Below, in pieces: positions 7,727-15,967 of a DNA stretch of 64,000 bases. The notes below the pieces were generated by a model. That model did not search any database and was not told the origin of the DNA. It was given only the letters and a program-made list of their open reading frames with translations. The stretch comes from Oryzomicrobium sp. (GTDB taxonomy: Bacteria; Pseudomonadota; Gammaproteobacteria; Burkholderiales; Rhodocyclaceae), in NCBI RefSeq assembly GCF_021287045.1, contig NZ_JAJTBG010000007.1, forward strand, positions 148,340 to 212,339, read 5' to 3'. A program made the translations under genes and the position numbers. How positions within the stretch are numbered: position 1 is the stretch's first letter; each line of letters begins with the position of its first letter.

Positions 7727-8815
7727 ATGACCGTCAAACGCCGTTCGTCATCTTTCTCGCCGTCCTCCCTCTCCTCGATCTGCGCCGCCCTGCTCGTGTC
7801 GTCGGGCCTGCTCGCGGCCTCCCTGGCGGAGGCCTGCACCCGCTTCATCTACCGCGGCGCCGACGACCAGGTGATCACCGCCCGCTCCATGGACTGGAAG
7901 AGCGACGTGGCGACCAACCTGTGGCTTTTTCCGCGGGGCATGAAGCGGTCCGGGGAGGCGGGGCCGAACTCGATTCGCTGGACGTCGAAATACGGTAGCG
8001 TGATTGCCTCGGGCTACGATATTTCCACCACCGACGGCATGAACGAGGCGGGGCTGGTGGCCAACGTGCTGTGGCTGGTCGAATCCTCCTACCCGACGTT
8101 CGACGGCAAGCGCCCCGGCCTGTCCCTGGCCGCCTGGGCCCAATATGCGCTCGACAATTTCGCCACGGTGCAAGAGGCGGTCGATGCCCTGGCGAAGGAG
8201 CCGTTCACGATCGTCACCAGCCAGGTGCCGGGCGAAGACCGGCTCGCCACCCTGCACCTGTCCCTTTCCGACGCCAGCGGCGACAGCGCCATCGTCGAAT
8301 ACATCGACGGCAAGCAGGTCATCCACCACAGCCGCGACTACCAGGTGATGACCAATTCGCCGACCTTCGAGCAGCAGCTGGCGCTGAATCAGTACTGGCG
8401 GCAGATCGGCGGCACCGTCATGCTGCCCGGCACGAACCGGGCCGCCGACCGTTTTGCCCGGGCCTCCTTCTACGTGAATGCGATCCCCAAGACCCCGGAC
8501 CCGGTCCAGACCATCGCCAGCGCCTTCAGCGTGATACGCAACGTCTCGGTGCCGTTCGGCATCACCACGCCGGACCAGCCCAACATCTCCTCGACGCGCT
8601 GGCGCACCGTCGCCGACCACAAGCGCAAGCTGTATTTCTTCGAGTCGGTGCTGACGCCGAACGTCTTCTGGGTCGACCTGGCCCGGCTGGATTTTTCCGC
8701 AAAGAGCGGCAAGGTGATGAAGCTCGACCTGGGCCCCAACCAGACCCACGTCTACGCCGGCATGGCCAACGCCCAGTTCAAGGAGGTCGCGCCCTTCCGC
8801 TTCCTGGGGATTTGA
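7727..8815 (+). CDS. Secreted linear-amide C-N hydrolase (choloylglycine hydrolase / penicillin V acylase family)
   Basis: 362 residues. A signal peptide ends at SLAEA, and the next residue is Cys37 (CTRF), which would become the N-terminal nucleophile of an Ntn hydrolase after cleavage. ARSMDW and the later MTNSPTF and GTNRAADRFARA segments match the family. Such enzymes hydrolyse linear amides, including bile salts, penicillin V and N-acyl homoserine lactones; the substrate here is unknown. In Gram-negative bacteria these enzymes are periplasmic. CGAGGG precedes ATG 7727. It follows nirN by 66 bases on the same strand and is separated from the next genes by a bidirectional terminator. Confidence 0.85.
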   Translation: MTVKRRSSSFSPSSLSSICAALLVSSGLLAASLAEACTRFIYRGADDQVITARSMDWKSDVATNLWLFPRGMKRSGEAGPNSIRWTSKYGSVIASGYDISTTDGMNEAGLVANVLWLVESSYPTFDGKRPGLSLAAWAQYALDNFATVQEAVDALAKEPFTIVTSQVPGEDRLATLHLSLSDASGDSAIVEYIDGKQVIHHSRDYQVMTNSPTFEQQLALNQYWRQIGGTVMLPGTNRAADRFARASFYVNAIPKTPDPVQTIASAFSVIRNVSVPFGITTPDQPNISSTRWRTVADHKRKLYFFESVLTPNVFWVDLARLDFSAKSGKVMKLDLGPNQTHVYAGMANAQFKEVAPFRFLGI

Positions 8816-8863
8816 CGCCGGCCCGGCCGGTGGCGCCCTTGCGGCGGCCGGCGCGGTCCAATG

Positions 8864-8903
8864 AAAACGCCCCGACGCCGGATGACCCGGCGGCGGGGCG
8901 TTT
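8864..8903. terminator. Bidirectional Rho-independent terminator
   Basis: An 18-base stem (AAAACGCCCCGACGCCGG with CCCGGCGGCGGGGCGTTT, one mismatch) encloses the loop ATGA. A and T tails on either side let it end both the amidohydrolase transcript and the convergent mrpX transcript. Confidence 0.8.
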
Positions 8904-8922
8904 CGCTTGGAGCGGGCGGGGG

Positions 8923-9192
8923 CTACTTCTTCATCTCGTCCTTGCCCATGTCCCCTTTGCCCATATCGCCCTTCTCCCCTTTTTCCATGGCGCCCTTTTC
9001 CATGGTGTGCTTCTTGGCCGCCTTGTGGGGCTTCTTGGCCATGCTGTCCTTGGCCATGTCGTCCTTCTTCATTTCGTCCTTGGCCATTCCGTCTTTGCTC
9101 ATGGCGTCCTTTTTCATGGTGTCCTGGGCGTGGGCCTGGAAACCGACCATGAGGAAACAGGAGGCAAGCAGGGTGGCAAGCAGTTTAGACAT
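8923..9192 (-). CDS. mrpX: Periplasmic methionine-rich peptide with MxKDx repeats (MrpX-like)
   Basis: 89 residues: a signal peptide of about 23 residues ending AHA, then a mature peptide of about 66 residues of which 11 are Met, built of pentapeptides such as DTMKK, DAMSK, DGMAK, DEMKK, DDMAK and DSMAK. Apart from Met it is almost only Lys, Asp, Glu, Gly and Ala. This is the MXKDX pentapeptide family. In Azospira suillum the equivalent, MrpX, is a sacrificial periplasmic peptide whose methionines take up hypochlorite and are re-reduced by YedY1. The downstream position behind yedZ1-yedY1 supports that role. TAGGAG lies 7 bases before the ATG. The function is by analogy, not by direct test. 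Confidence 0.85.
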   Translation of the reverse strand: MSKLLATLLASCFLMVGFQAHAQDTMKKDAMSKDGMAKDEMKKDDMAKDSMAKKPHKAAKKHTMEKGAMEKGEKGDMGKGDMGKDEMKK

Positions 9193-9259
9193 GTCAGTAC
9201 TCCTAGTGGGTTGAAACGAACGAGCGGCCGGATGCCGCGATTTCAGGGCAGCCGATCGC

Positions 9260-10039
9260 TCAGCTGCCGCCGAACCAGTTGTAGCCCTGGTCTTCCCAGT
9301 ACCCGCCGGGGTAGGTGTTGGTGACCGTCAGGGCGACGATGTGCTTGGGGTTTTTGTAGCCGAGCTTGGTGGGCATGCGCAGCTTCATCGGGTAGCCGTA
9401 CTCCGGCGGCAGGGTCTTGCCGTCGTAGGTGAAGGTGAGCAGGGTCTGGGGATGCAGGGCCGTGGCCATGTCGATGCTGGTGTAGTAGTCGTCGGCGCAC
9501 TCGAACCCCACGTACTTGGCGCTAAGGTCGGCGCCGATGCGCTTGAGGAAGGTGGCGAAGGGCACCCCGCCCCACTTGCCGATGGCGCTCCAGCCCTCGA
9601 CGCAGATGTGCCGCGTCACCTGGTCGGCCTGGGGCAGGGCGTACAGCTCAGGCAGGGACCAGGCATGCTTGTCCGTCACCAGCCCGCCCACTTCGAGGCG
9701 GTAGTCGTCGCCATCCACCTCGGGCACCTCGTCGCGGCCGTAGAAGGCGTTGAAGGGGAAGGGCCGGGTCATCATCGACTCCGGGTAGGTGGGGGCCAGC
9801 CGGTTGGGGTCGAACAGCCAGGCCTGGACCCGGTCGTTGAAGCGCGAGACGTGCACCAGTAGGCGCTCGGCCGAGTCCTCGTCCACCACCGAGCAGCCGG
9901 TCAGGAGCGACAGCCCGCCCAGGGTCAGGCCGCGCTTGAGGAAGAGGCGCCGGGCCGGGGCCGGCAGTTCGGCCAGGGCGTCCTTGAGCAGGGCGTCCCG
10001 GTCCCGGGGGGAAAGCAAGGAAGGGCGGCGCAATCTCAT
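9260..10039 (-). CDS. yedY1: Periplasmic molybdopterin methionine sulfoxide reductase, YedY1/MsrP type
   Basis: 259 residues. A twin-arginine motif ARRLFLKRG (Arg30-Arg31) is followed by a hydrophobic run ending LTGC (Cys49), so Tat export with possible lipid anchoring is likely. The oxidoreductase molybdopterin domain contains RHICVEGW, whose Cys146 is the expected Mo ligand, and GKWGGVPFATFL. It is shorter than E. coli MsrP. It sits 14 bases after the cytochrome b gene and 67 bases before mrpX, the set known from A. suillum, where YedY1 repairs oxidised MrpX. ATG 10039 was chosen: further upstream the frame runs into the cytochrome gene and no signal sequence would result. Confidence 0.85.
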   Translation of the reverse strand: MRLRRPSLLSPRDRDALLKDALAELPAPARRLFLKRGLTLGGLSLLTGCSVVDEDSAERLLVHVSRFNDRVQAWLFDPNRLAPTYPESMMTRPFPFNAFYGRDEVPEVDGDDYRLEVGGLVTDKHAWSLPELYALPQADQVTRHICVEGWSAIGKWGGVPFATFLKRIGADLSAKYVGFECADDYYTSIDMATALHPQTLLTFTYDGKTLPPEYGYPMKLRMPTKLGYKNPKHIVALTVTNTYPGGYWEDQGYNWFGGS

Positions 10040-10053
10040 GGTCGTCTCCCGGA

Positions 10054-10677
10054 TCAGCGGCCACGGATCATGGCGCGCAGGGTGCGCGGCACCAGGGCCA
10101 CCATGACCACGTGCACCGCGAAGAAGGCCACCAGACCGGCCATGGCGAAGAAATGCACCACCCGGGCGTTGTCGAAGCCGCCCATCAGTTCCCGCAACAG
10201 GGGGAACTGGACCGACTTCCACACCACCAGCCCGGACAGGACGATCAGCACCGTGTCGGCGATCACGAACAGGTAGGCGAGCTTCTGCACCGCGTTGTAG
10301 CGGCGCAGGTCGTCGTGAGCCAGGTGGCCGCGCAGGGCGGCGCCCAGGTCGTGGAGCAGATCCCGGGGGCGTAGAGGGAAGAACTTGTGCCACAGCCGGC
10401 CGGTGGCCAGGTTGAGCGCCAGGTAGATCAGCCCGTTGAACGCCAGCACCCACATGGCGGCGAAGTGCCAGAGCAGGGCGCCTCCCAGCCAGCCCCCCAG
10501 GGTGATGCCGTGGGGAAAGGCGAAATGGAAGATCGGCGAGGCGTCGTAGATGCGCCAGCCGCTCAGCACCAGCACGATCACGGCCAGGGCGTTGATCCAG
10601 TGGGTGAGGCGCAGCCAGCCGGGGTGGATCGGTTCCCGGGCCGGGTCGTGCATTGTCGTCGTTGCCATGGCCTTCAT
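10054..10677 (-). CDS. yedZ1: Membrane cytochrome b561-type electron donor, YedZ1-like
   Basis: 207 residues with four predicted membrane helices (about 25-43, 60-85, 130-152 and 165-190). Candidate heme ligands are His in RLTHWINA, LLWHFAAMW and VVHFFAMAGL...FAVHVV, the pattern of hydrogenase/thiosulfate-reductase b-type cytochromes. It would take electrons from quinol and pass them to the downstream periplasmic YedY1. ATG 10677 is the longest start; ATG 10668 is a close alternative and neither has a strong Shine-Dalgarno. The A. suillum regulators SigF and NrsF are not adjacent: the divergent neighbour here is glutamate dehydrogenase. Confidence 0.82.
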   Translation of the reverse strand: MKAMATTTMHDPAREPIHPGWLRLTHWINALAVIVLVLSGWRIYDASPIFHFAFPHGITLGGWLGGALLWHFAAMWVLAFNGLIYLALNLATGRLWHKFFPLRPRDLLHDLGAALRGHLAHDDLRRYNAVQKLAYLFVIADTVLIVLSGLVVWKSVQFPLLRELMGGFDNARVVHFFAMAGLVAFFAVHVVMVALVPRTLRAMIRGR

Positions 10678-10896
10678 CCCGTGCCGCCGTGCGGCGCGTA
10701 ATCCCCACCCGCAGGAGCGGGCGGTTGTATTGACGGAGACAGCGAAAGGGCCGGCCGGTTCGCTGTTCCGCCGGTTTCCTGTCCCTTGGTCGGGGAACCG
10801 GCCGATTCCTTACACGATCCCGCGCCGGTGCCGGCCTGGGGACGAACCCCGCCCGGCGCCGGCTGTCTCATCGGCAAACAACGACGAGGAGCCGCC

Positions 10897-12198
10897 ATGA
10901 CCGCCAGCCTCAAGCCCTACCTTGATACCCTGCCTTCCTACCTGTCCGCCGATACCCTCGGCCCCTGGGCGACCTACCTGGCCCAGGTGGAAAAGGTGGT
11001 GCCGATGCTGGAAGAGTCGCTCCAGCCCCACGTCGAGACCTTGCGCCGGCCCAAGCGCATCCTGATCGTGGACGTGCCGATCCGCCGTGACGACGGCAGC
11101 TATGCCCACTACGAGGGCTACCGGGTGCAGCACAACACCTCCCGGGGGCCGGGTAAGGGGGGCATCCGCTACCACCAGGACGTGACCCTCTCGGAAGTGA
11201 TGGCCCTGTCGGCCTGGATGACCATCAAGAACGCGGTGGTGAACGTGCCCTTCGGCGGCGCCAAGGGCGGGGTGCGGGTCGAGCCCGGCACCCTGTCCCG
11301 GGGCGAGCTGGAGCGCCTGACGCGGCGCTACACCTCGGAGGTGAACATCCTGCTCGGGCCGGACAAGGACATTCCGGCGCCGGACGTGGGGACCAACGAG
11401 CAGGTGATGGCCTGGATGATGGACACCTATTCCATGGACCAGGGCGCCACCATCACCGGGGTGGTCACCGGCAAGCCCATTTCCCTGGGGGGCAGCCTGG
11501 GGCGCCACGACGCCACCGGCCGGGGTGTGTTCGTGGTGGCGCGGGAGGCAGCGCGGCGCATCGGCCTGGAAATGAAGGGCGCCCGGGTGGCGATCCAGGG
11601 CTTCGGTAACGTGGGCGACGCGGCGGCCCGCGTCTTTCACAACGCCGGGGCCAAGATCGTCGCCGTGCAGGACGTCTCCGGCTCGGTCTACAGCGGCGCC
11701 GGCCTGGACCCCCAGGCCCTCCAGACCCACCGCCGCGCCAGCGGCGGGCTGGCGGGCTTTCCCGGGGCCGAGTCGATCGACGATGAGCGGTTCTGGGACG
11801 TGGACTGCGACATCCTGGTGCCTGCCGCCCTGGAAGCCCAGATCACCCCGGCCCGGGCCAAGCGCATCACGGCACGGATGGTGGTGGAAGGGGCCAACGG
11901 CCCGACCCTGCCGGAGGCCGACGAGGTGTTCAAGGAGCGCAACGTGCTGGTCTGCCCCGACGTGGTGGCCAACGCCGGCGGAGTGACGGTGAGCTACTTC
12001 GAGTGGGTCCAGGACATCTACAGCTTCTTTTGGAGCGAGGCCGAGATCGACGAGCGCCTCGACCGGATCATGGCCGATGCCTTCGCCGCGGTGTGGGAGG
12101 TGGCCGACTCCAAGGGCATCGCCCTGCGCACCGCCGCCTACGCGGTGGGCGCCACCCGGGTGCTGCGCGCCCGGGCGATGCGCGGCCTGTACCCGTGA
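10897..12198 (+). CDS. gdhA: Glu/Leu/Phe/Val dehydrogenase (glutamate dehydrogenase)
   Basis: 433 residues, the usual hexameric glutamate dehydrogenase length. [10 protein letters not shown] and FGGAKGGV (Lys123 as catalytic lysine) are the substrate-site signatures, and [12 protein letters not shown] is the dinucleotide-binding glycine motif. It interconverts glutamate with 2-oxoglutarate and ammonia in the cytoplasm; NAD or NADP preference cannot be read reliably. GAGGAG is placed 6 bases before ATG 10897. The 219 bases separating it from yedZ1 must hold both divergent promoters. A GC-rich hairpin and a short tandem repeat follow the stop. Confidence 0.92.
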   Translation: MTASLKPYLDTLPSYLSADTLGPWATYLAQVEKVVPMLEESLQPHVETLRRPKRILIVDVPIRRDDGSYAHYEGYRVQHNTSRGPGKGGIRYHQDVTLSEVMALSAWMTIKNAVVNVPFGGAKGGVRVEPGTLSRGELERLTRRYTSEVNILLGPDKDIPAPDVGTNEQVMAWMMDTYSMDQGATITGVVTGKPISLGGSLGRHDATGRGVFVVAREAARRIGLEMKGARVAIQGFGNVGDAAARVFHNAGAKIVAVQDVSGSVYSGAGLDPQALQTHRRASGGLAGFPGAESIDDERFWDVDCDILVPAALEAQITPARAKRITARMVVEGANGPTLPEADEVFKERNVLVCPDVVANAGGVTVSYFEWVQDIYSFFWSEAEIDERLDRIMADAFAAVWEVADSKGIALRTAAYAVGATRVLRARAMRGLYP

Positions 12199-12230
12199 TC
12201 TGATGCCCCGGTTGCCCCGGGCGCCGGGGC

Positions 12231-12254
12231 AGTGGGGCAGTGGGGCAGTGGGGC
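12231..12254 (+). repeat. Short tandem repeat, AGTGGGGC x3
   Basis: Three perfect 8-base units follow a GCCCCGG...CCGGGGC hairpin (about 12205-12230) in the gap between the convergent gdhA and amidotransferase genes. The hairpin has no T-run, so it is at most a weak terminator. Confidence 0.7.
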
Positions 12255-12264
12255 CGGGGGGGCT

Positions 12265-13023
12265 TCAGTCCCGGGCCAGGCCCTTGATCCACTCGCCGTA
12301 GAGCCGGTCGGCCAGGGCGCGCATGGCCGGCAGGTGGCGCGGCGTGTCCTCGCTCATCCGCTCCGGGGTCTGCACCGACGGGGGCAGGGGATCGAGCCCG
12401 GCCACCTCGCCGGGCCAGGCCAGGCTCCACTCGGCGATCATCTCCGGGGTCATCTCCACGTGGCACTGCATGCCCAGATGGGGCCCGAGGGCGAACATCT
12501 GGTTGGCGCAGGCCGGGCTTGCCGCCAGGCGCTCGGCCCCCGGCGGCAGGGTGAAGGTTTCGCCGTGCCAGTGGAACACCGGGGCGGCGGCGATGCCGCC
12601 CAGCCAGTGCCGGGCCGCCGGGCCGGCAGACGCCTCGATCGGCCCCCAGCCGATCTCCTTGACCGGATTGGCCCCCACCGTGCCACCCAGGGCCTTGGCC
12701 ATCAACTGGCTGCCCAGGCAGTGGCCGATCACCGGTACCCCGGCGGCGGCCGCCTGGCGGATCAGGGCGCAGGCGTCGTCGATCCACGGCAGCGGGTCGT
12801 TCACGCTCATCGGCCCGCCCATGAAGCACAGCCCGGAATAGGGAAAGCGAGAGGGAGCTGACGCGGCGCTGCCGGATTCCCCCAATTCCCCGGAAACCCG
12901 CGGCACCGGGTCGTTTCGGTCGATGGCGACCAGGGTCCAGGGGATGCGGTGGGCGTCGAGGAATGTGGCAAAATAGCCCGGACCTTCCGAGGGGAAATGA
13001 CGAAAAATGGCAACGGGACGCAT
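12265..13023 (-). CDS. Class I glutamine amidotransferase-like protein
   Basis: 252 residues. The catalytic triad of class I amidotransferases is present: VIGHCLGSQL carries the Cys nucleophile, and the His-x-Glu pair is in MQCHVEMTPEMI. The whole protein is one GATase domain without a synthetase partner, as in the stand-alone GuaA-like amidotransferases whose substrates are mostly unknown; some act on gamma-glutamyl compounds. The start is uncertain: ATG 13023 gives MRPVAIFRH, which fits the family, while ATG 13038 adds five residues and overlaps the divergent protease start. Neither has a clear Shine-Dalgarno. Confidence 0.82.
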   Translation of the reverse strand: MRPVAIFRHFPSEGPGYFATFLDAHRIPWTLVAIDRNDPVPRVSGELGESGSAASAPSRFPYSGLCFMGGPMSVNDPLPWIDDACALIRQAAAAGVPVIGHCLGSQLMAKALGGTVGANPVKEIGWGPIEASAGPAARHWLGGIAAAPVFHWHGETFTLPPGAERLAASPACANQMFALGPHLGMQCHVEMTPEMIAEWSLAWPGEVAGLDPLPPSVQTPERMSEDTPRHLPAMRALADRLYGEWIKGLARD

Positions 13024-13036
13024 GGCACGGGTTTCC

Positions 13037-13738
13037 ATGATGGATAGACGGGGCGAGGGCTCCGATTCTAGCCGTCCCGTTCGTCATCCGTCCCGGCCCG
13101 CCGGGCCTGGTTCCCTGGTCCTGCTGCTGCTTGGTTCCCTGCTCGCCGGCCCGGTCGGGGCGGTGGACGTGGGGGTAGCCGGTATCTTTCCCGGCAAGGC
13201 CATCCTGGTGATCAACAACGGCGCCCCGCGCACCGTTCCGGTGGGCGGCAAGACGCCGGAGGGCATCAAGGTGCTGGGGGTGGACGGCGAACGGGCCACC
13301 CTGGAGGTGGACGGCAAGCGCCGGGTGGTGCGCATCGGCCAGCAGACGTCCATGAGCGGCGACAGCGGCGGCACCTCCGTGACCCTCAACGCCGACCTGC
13401 GCGGCCACTTCATCGGCGGCGGGGCAATCAACGGCGTCGCCACCCGCTTCATGGTGGATACTGGCGCCACCAACGTGGTGATTGGCGCCCAGGAGGCCCG
13501 CCGCCTCGGGCTGGAAGCCCGCAACGGCGAGGCCGGCTATTCCCAGACCGCCAACGGTACGGTGCGCACGTCCCGGATCAAGATCGATTCCCTGCGCATC
13601 GGCGAGGTGACGGTGCATAACGTGGACGCCGAGGTGACCTCCTCCGACATGCCCTTCGTCCTGCTCGGCATGAGCGCGCTCAACCGCTTCGAGATGCAGC
13701 GGGACGGCGACCGGATGACCCTGAAGAAACGCTTTTGA
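13037..13738 (+). CDS. Retropepsin-like clan AA aspartic protease (TIGR02281 type)
   Basis: About 233 residues. The active site FMVDTGATNVVI is typical of retropepsin-like proteases, which work as dimers with one Asp each. An N-terminal hydrophobic segment SLVLLLLGSLLAG indicates a membrane anchor or signal peptide, so the catalytic domain (about 120-233) should face the periplasm. The late segment FVLLGMSALNRFEM matches the family's second conserved block. ATG 13037 or 13040 are both plausible and overlap the start of the divergent amidotransferase; an in-frame ATG at 13007 is less likely. Substrates of bacterial members are largely unknown. Confidence 0.8.
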   Translation: MMDRRGEGSDSSRPVRHPSRPAGPGSLVLLLLGSLLAGPVGAVDVGVAGIFPGKAILVINNGAPRTVPVGGKTPEGIKVLGVDGERATLEVDGKRRVVRIGQQTSMSGDSGGTSVTLNADLRGHFIGGGAINGVATRFMVDTGATNVVIGAQEARRLGLEARNGEAGYSQTANGTVRTSRIKIDSLRIGEVTVHNVDAEVTSSDMPFVLLGMSALNRFEMQRDGDRMTLKKRF

Positions 13739-13846
13739 GCGGCACCGTCCGCCACTCACTTACACTCGATCCGCCGGGCGCGCAGCGCGTGCCCCACCGA
13801 CAACAACGCAACGACGAGCGGCCCCGGCCGCCGCAAGGAGACATAC

Positions 13847-14104
13847 ATGCCCCACCGCGATGCTGAAATCGCCCTGCTGCGACAGGAACTCGAAATGCTC
13901 ATGGGCGAGCGCCGTCAGCTTCTCCAGGTGGCCGGCGCCGCGGCGGTCCTGATCGCCGGCCTCGACAGCAAGCGCCTGCCGGTGAAGGCCATTGAGGCCG
14001 CCGATATGGTGGCCACCACCATCAACGGCCTGCCCGACGAAACCCTCAAGGACGCCCTGGATTCGGTCAACGCCGAGATCGAGGAGCCGGAGGCCCTGCA
14101 GTGA
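13847..14104 (+). CDS. Small protein of unknown function, coupled to the Nudix gene
   Basis: 85 residues, not recognised. The first 25 residues (AEIALLRQELEMLMGERRQL) are strongly amphipathic and could form a coiled coil; a hydrophobic stretch VAGAAAVLIAGL follows, and the C-terminus is acidic. AAGGAG precedes the ATG at good spacing, and the TGA overlaps the GTG start of the Nudix hydrolase, so it is a real, translationally coupled gene. No catalytic motif is visible. The hydrophobic stretch may be a helix packing surface rather than a membrane segment. Confidence 0.7.
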   Translation: MPHRDAEIALLRQELEMLMGERRQLLQVAGAAAVLIAGLDSKRLPVKAIEAADMVATTINGLPDETLKDALDSVNAEIEEPEALQ

Positions 14105-14754
14105 CCTTGCCCGCCGGGCCGCTTTCCGCCGCATCCGCTGCCTCTAGCGCCCTGCTCATCCCCTCCGCCGACGAACTGCGCCACGCCCTCCAGCCCCTGC
14201 CGCGCCAGGGCGAAATCCGCGAACCCGGGGTGGACCCGGCCGGGCTGCGGCCCGCGGCGGTACTCTTTCCCATCGTGCGCCACGACGCCGGGCCGTCGGT
14301 CCTGCTCACCCAGCGCACCCCCCACCTGTCGGCCCACGCCGGCCAGATCAGCTTCCCCGGCGGCCAGGTGGAGCCGGAGGACCCTACGCTCCTGGACACC
14401 GCCTTGCGCGAGACCGAGGAAGAGATCGGCCTGCCGCGCAGTGCCGTCGAGGTGCTCGGCTACCTGCCCGAATACTTCACCGTCACCGGGTTCCGCATCA
14501 CCCCGGTGGTGGGCCTGCTCACCCCGCCCTTCGACCTGGTTCCGGACGCCCGGGAGGTGGACGAGGTGTTCGAGGTGCCCCTGGCCTTCCTGCTCGACCC
14601 GGCCAACCGTCAGCGCCACGCCCGGGAGTGGCAGGGGCGGCAGCGCTACTACTACGCGCTGCCCTACGGCGAGCGCTATATCTGGGGAGCCACGGCCGGC
14701 ATGATCGTGGCCCTGGCCGACGCCCTGGCCGCCCTGCGCGGCGAAGGGCGCTGA
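14101..14754 (+). CDS. Nudix CoA pyrophosphatase (NudL/YeaB-like)
   Basis: 217 residues with a GTG start overlapping the upstream stop. The Nudix box spans about residues 85-107: GGQVEPED followed by ALRETEEEIGL, with the REtEEE metal-binding core. SAHAGQISFPGG just ahead of it is the CoA-specific signature of this subfamily, which cleaves CoA and acyl-CoA into 3',5'-ADP and phosphopantetheine. It is cytoplasmic. The first 25 residues are Ala/Ser-rich. Operon with the preceding 85-residue gene. Confidence 0.9.
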   Translation: MTLPAGPLSAASAASSALLIPSADELRHALQPLPRQGEIREPGVDPAGLRPAAVLFPIVRHDAGPSVLLTQRTPHLSAHAGQISFPGGQVEPEDPTLLDTALRETEEEIGLPRSAVEVLGYLPEYFTVTGFRITPVVGLLTPPFDLVPDAREVDEVFEVPLAFLLDPANRQRHAREWQGRQRYYYALPYGERYIWGATAGMIVALADALAALRGEGR

Positions 14755-14830
14755 TCTTCCGTCCAGGGCCGGAATCCGCGCCGGGCGCCGCTTTCCGACG
14801 GGGCGGCGGGCGTGTTGTGTTATCTTGAGG

Positions 14831-14848
14831 GGGTGATTTTCATCACCC
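14831..14848. other. Small perfect hairpin ahead of the CbiB-like gene
   Basis: GGGTGAT-TTTC-ATCACCC forms a 7-bp stem with a 4-base loop, with a short T-run (GAATTTTT) downstream. It lies 71 bases before the next start, in the gap after the Nudix gene, and could end that transcript or be an operator. Confidence 0.45.
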
Positions 14849-14918
14849 GCCCTGAATTTTTCCAAGAAGGCCGAGCCCCCTCTGGCATGTCCCGGGGCGG
14901 CCGGTCCAGCAGACAACG

Positions 14919-15908
14919 ATGAGCCTGTTTTCCCTGATTGCCGCCCTGCTGATCGAGCAGGTGCGCCCCCTCGCCGACCGGCGGCTGATCCTGGCCCCCC
15001 TCGACCGCTTCGCCGATTTCCTGGAAGGCCATCTCAACGCCGGGGAATACCGCCACGGCCTGTTCGCCTGGGCGATTCTGGCCGTGCTGCTGGCCGGCGG
15101 TTCCTGGCTGGTGTTCTTCCTGCTCTGCAAGGTGTCGCCCCTGCTCGGCTGGGCCTGGAACGTGGCAGTGCTGTACCTGACCATGGGGTTCCGCCAGTTC
15201 AGCCACTACGTCACCGACATCCAGCTGGCCTTGCGCCTGGGCGATCTGCCCCGGGCACGGGAATTGCTGACCGCCTGGCGCGGCCGCAGCGCCGAATCCT
15301 TCTCGTCCGACGAGATCGCCCGGGTGACCATTGAAGAAGGGCTGGCCGCTGCCTACCGCCACGTTTTCGCCGTGGTTTTCTGGTTCGTGCTGCTGCCCGG
15401 CCCCATGGGCGCCGTGCTGTACCGGCTGGCGGCCCACCTGGCGGACCGCTGGGGCCGCCGTGCCGATCTCGCCGCAGGGTCTCGACTTGGGGAGTCGTCT
15501 CCGGGTGTGGACGGCAGCGTGGCGGTGGCGGCGCTCGAATTCGGCCGCTTCGGCGAATTTGCGCAACAATCGTTTGCCATCATCGACTGGCTGCCGGCCC
15601 GGGTGACGGCCTTCATCTTTGCCATCGTCGGCAATTTCGAGGACGCCGCCTACTGCTGGCGCACCCAGGCTGCGGCCTGGGGCCAAGGCCAGTTGGGCAT
15701 CGTCCTGGCGGCCGGCGCCGGCGCCCTGGGCATCCGCCTGGGCCAGCCCCTGACGGAAGGGGGCGAGCTCATCGACCGGGCCGAGCTGGGTGTGGGCGAC
15801 GACGCCGACGTGGATTCGCTGCAAAGCGCGGTGGGCCTGGTCTGGCGGGCCCTGGTGCTGTGGTTGTTCTTGTTGCTGCTGCTGGGGCTGGCCAGCTGGG
15901 TCGGCTAG
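14919..15908 (+). CDS. CobD/CbiB-family (AmpE-like) integral membrane protein
   Basis: 329 residues with hydrophobic segments near 1-15, 45-70, 75-90, 145-170, 250-275 and 300-325. It belongs to the CobD/CbiB family, whose founding member attaches the aminopropanol arm in cobalamin synthesis, but the betaproteobacterial version here stands alone with no cobalamin genes nearby, and AmpE-like signalling roles are equally possible. The name therefore describes homology, not function. No strong Shine-Dalgarno precedes ATG 14919. A thiolase gene follows after 59 bases. Confidence 0.7.
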   Translation: MSLFSLIAALLIEQVRPLADRRLILAPLDRFADFLEGHLNAGEYRHGLFAWAILAVLLAGGSWLVFFLLCKVSPLLGWAWNVAVLYLTMGFRQFSHYVTDIQLALRLGDLPRARELLTAWRGRSAESFSSDEIARVTIEEGLAAAYRHVFAVVFWFVLLPGPMGAVLYRLAAHLADRWGRRADLAAGSRLGESSPGVDGSVAVAALEFGRFGEFAQQSFAIIDWLPARVTAFIFAIVGNFEDAAYCWRTQAAAWGQGQLGIVLAAGAGALGIRLGQPLTEGGELIDRAELGVGDDADVDSLQSAVGLVWRALVLWLFLLLLLGLASWVG

Positions 15909-15967
15909 GCGCCGGAGGTTAGGCGCGGGCAGCGGTTTTCCCAAAGGTTTTACTAGGAGGGAGTTTC

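Noticed and set aside
9260-10708. 482-codon version of the YedY1 gene
   Set aside because: The first 223 codons overlap the cytochrome b gene in another frame and have no signal or domain. The Tat signal begins after ATG 10039.
14831-14848. Hairpin before the CbiB-like gene as a cobalamin riboswitch
   Set aside because: It is only 18 bases long and the surrounding 160 bases show no B12 box or multi-stem layout.
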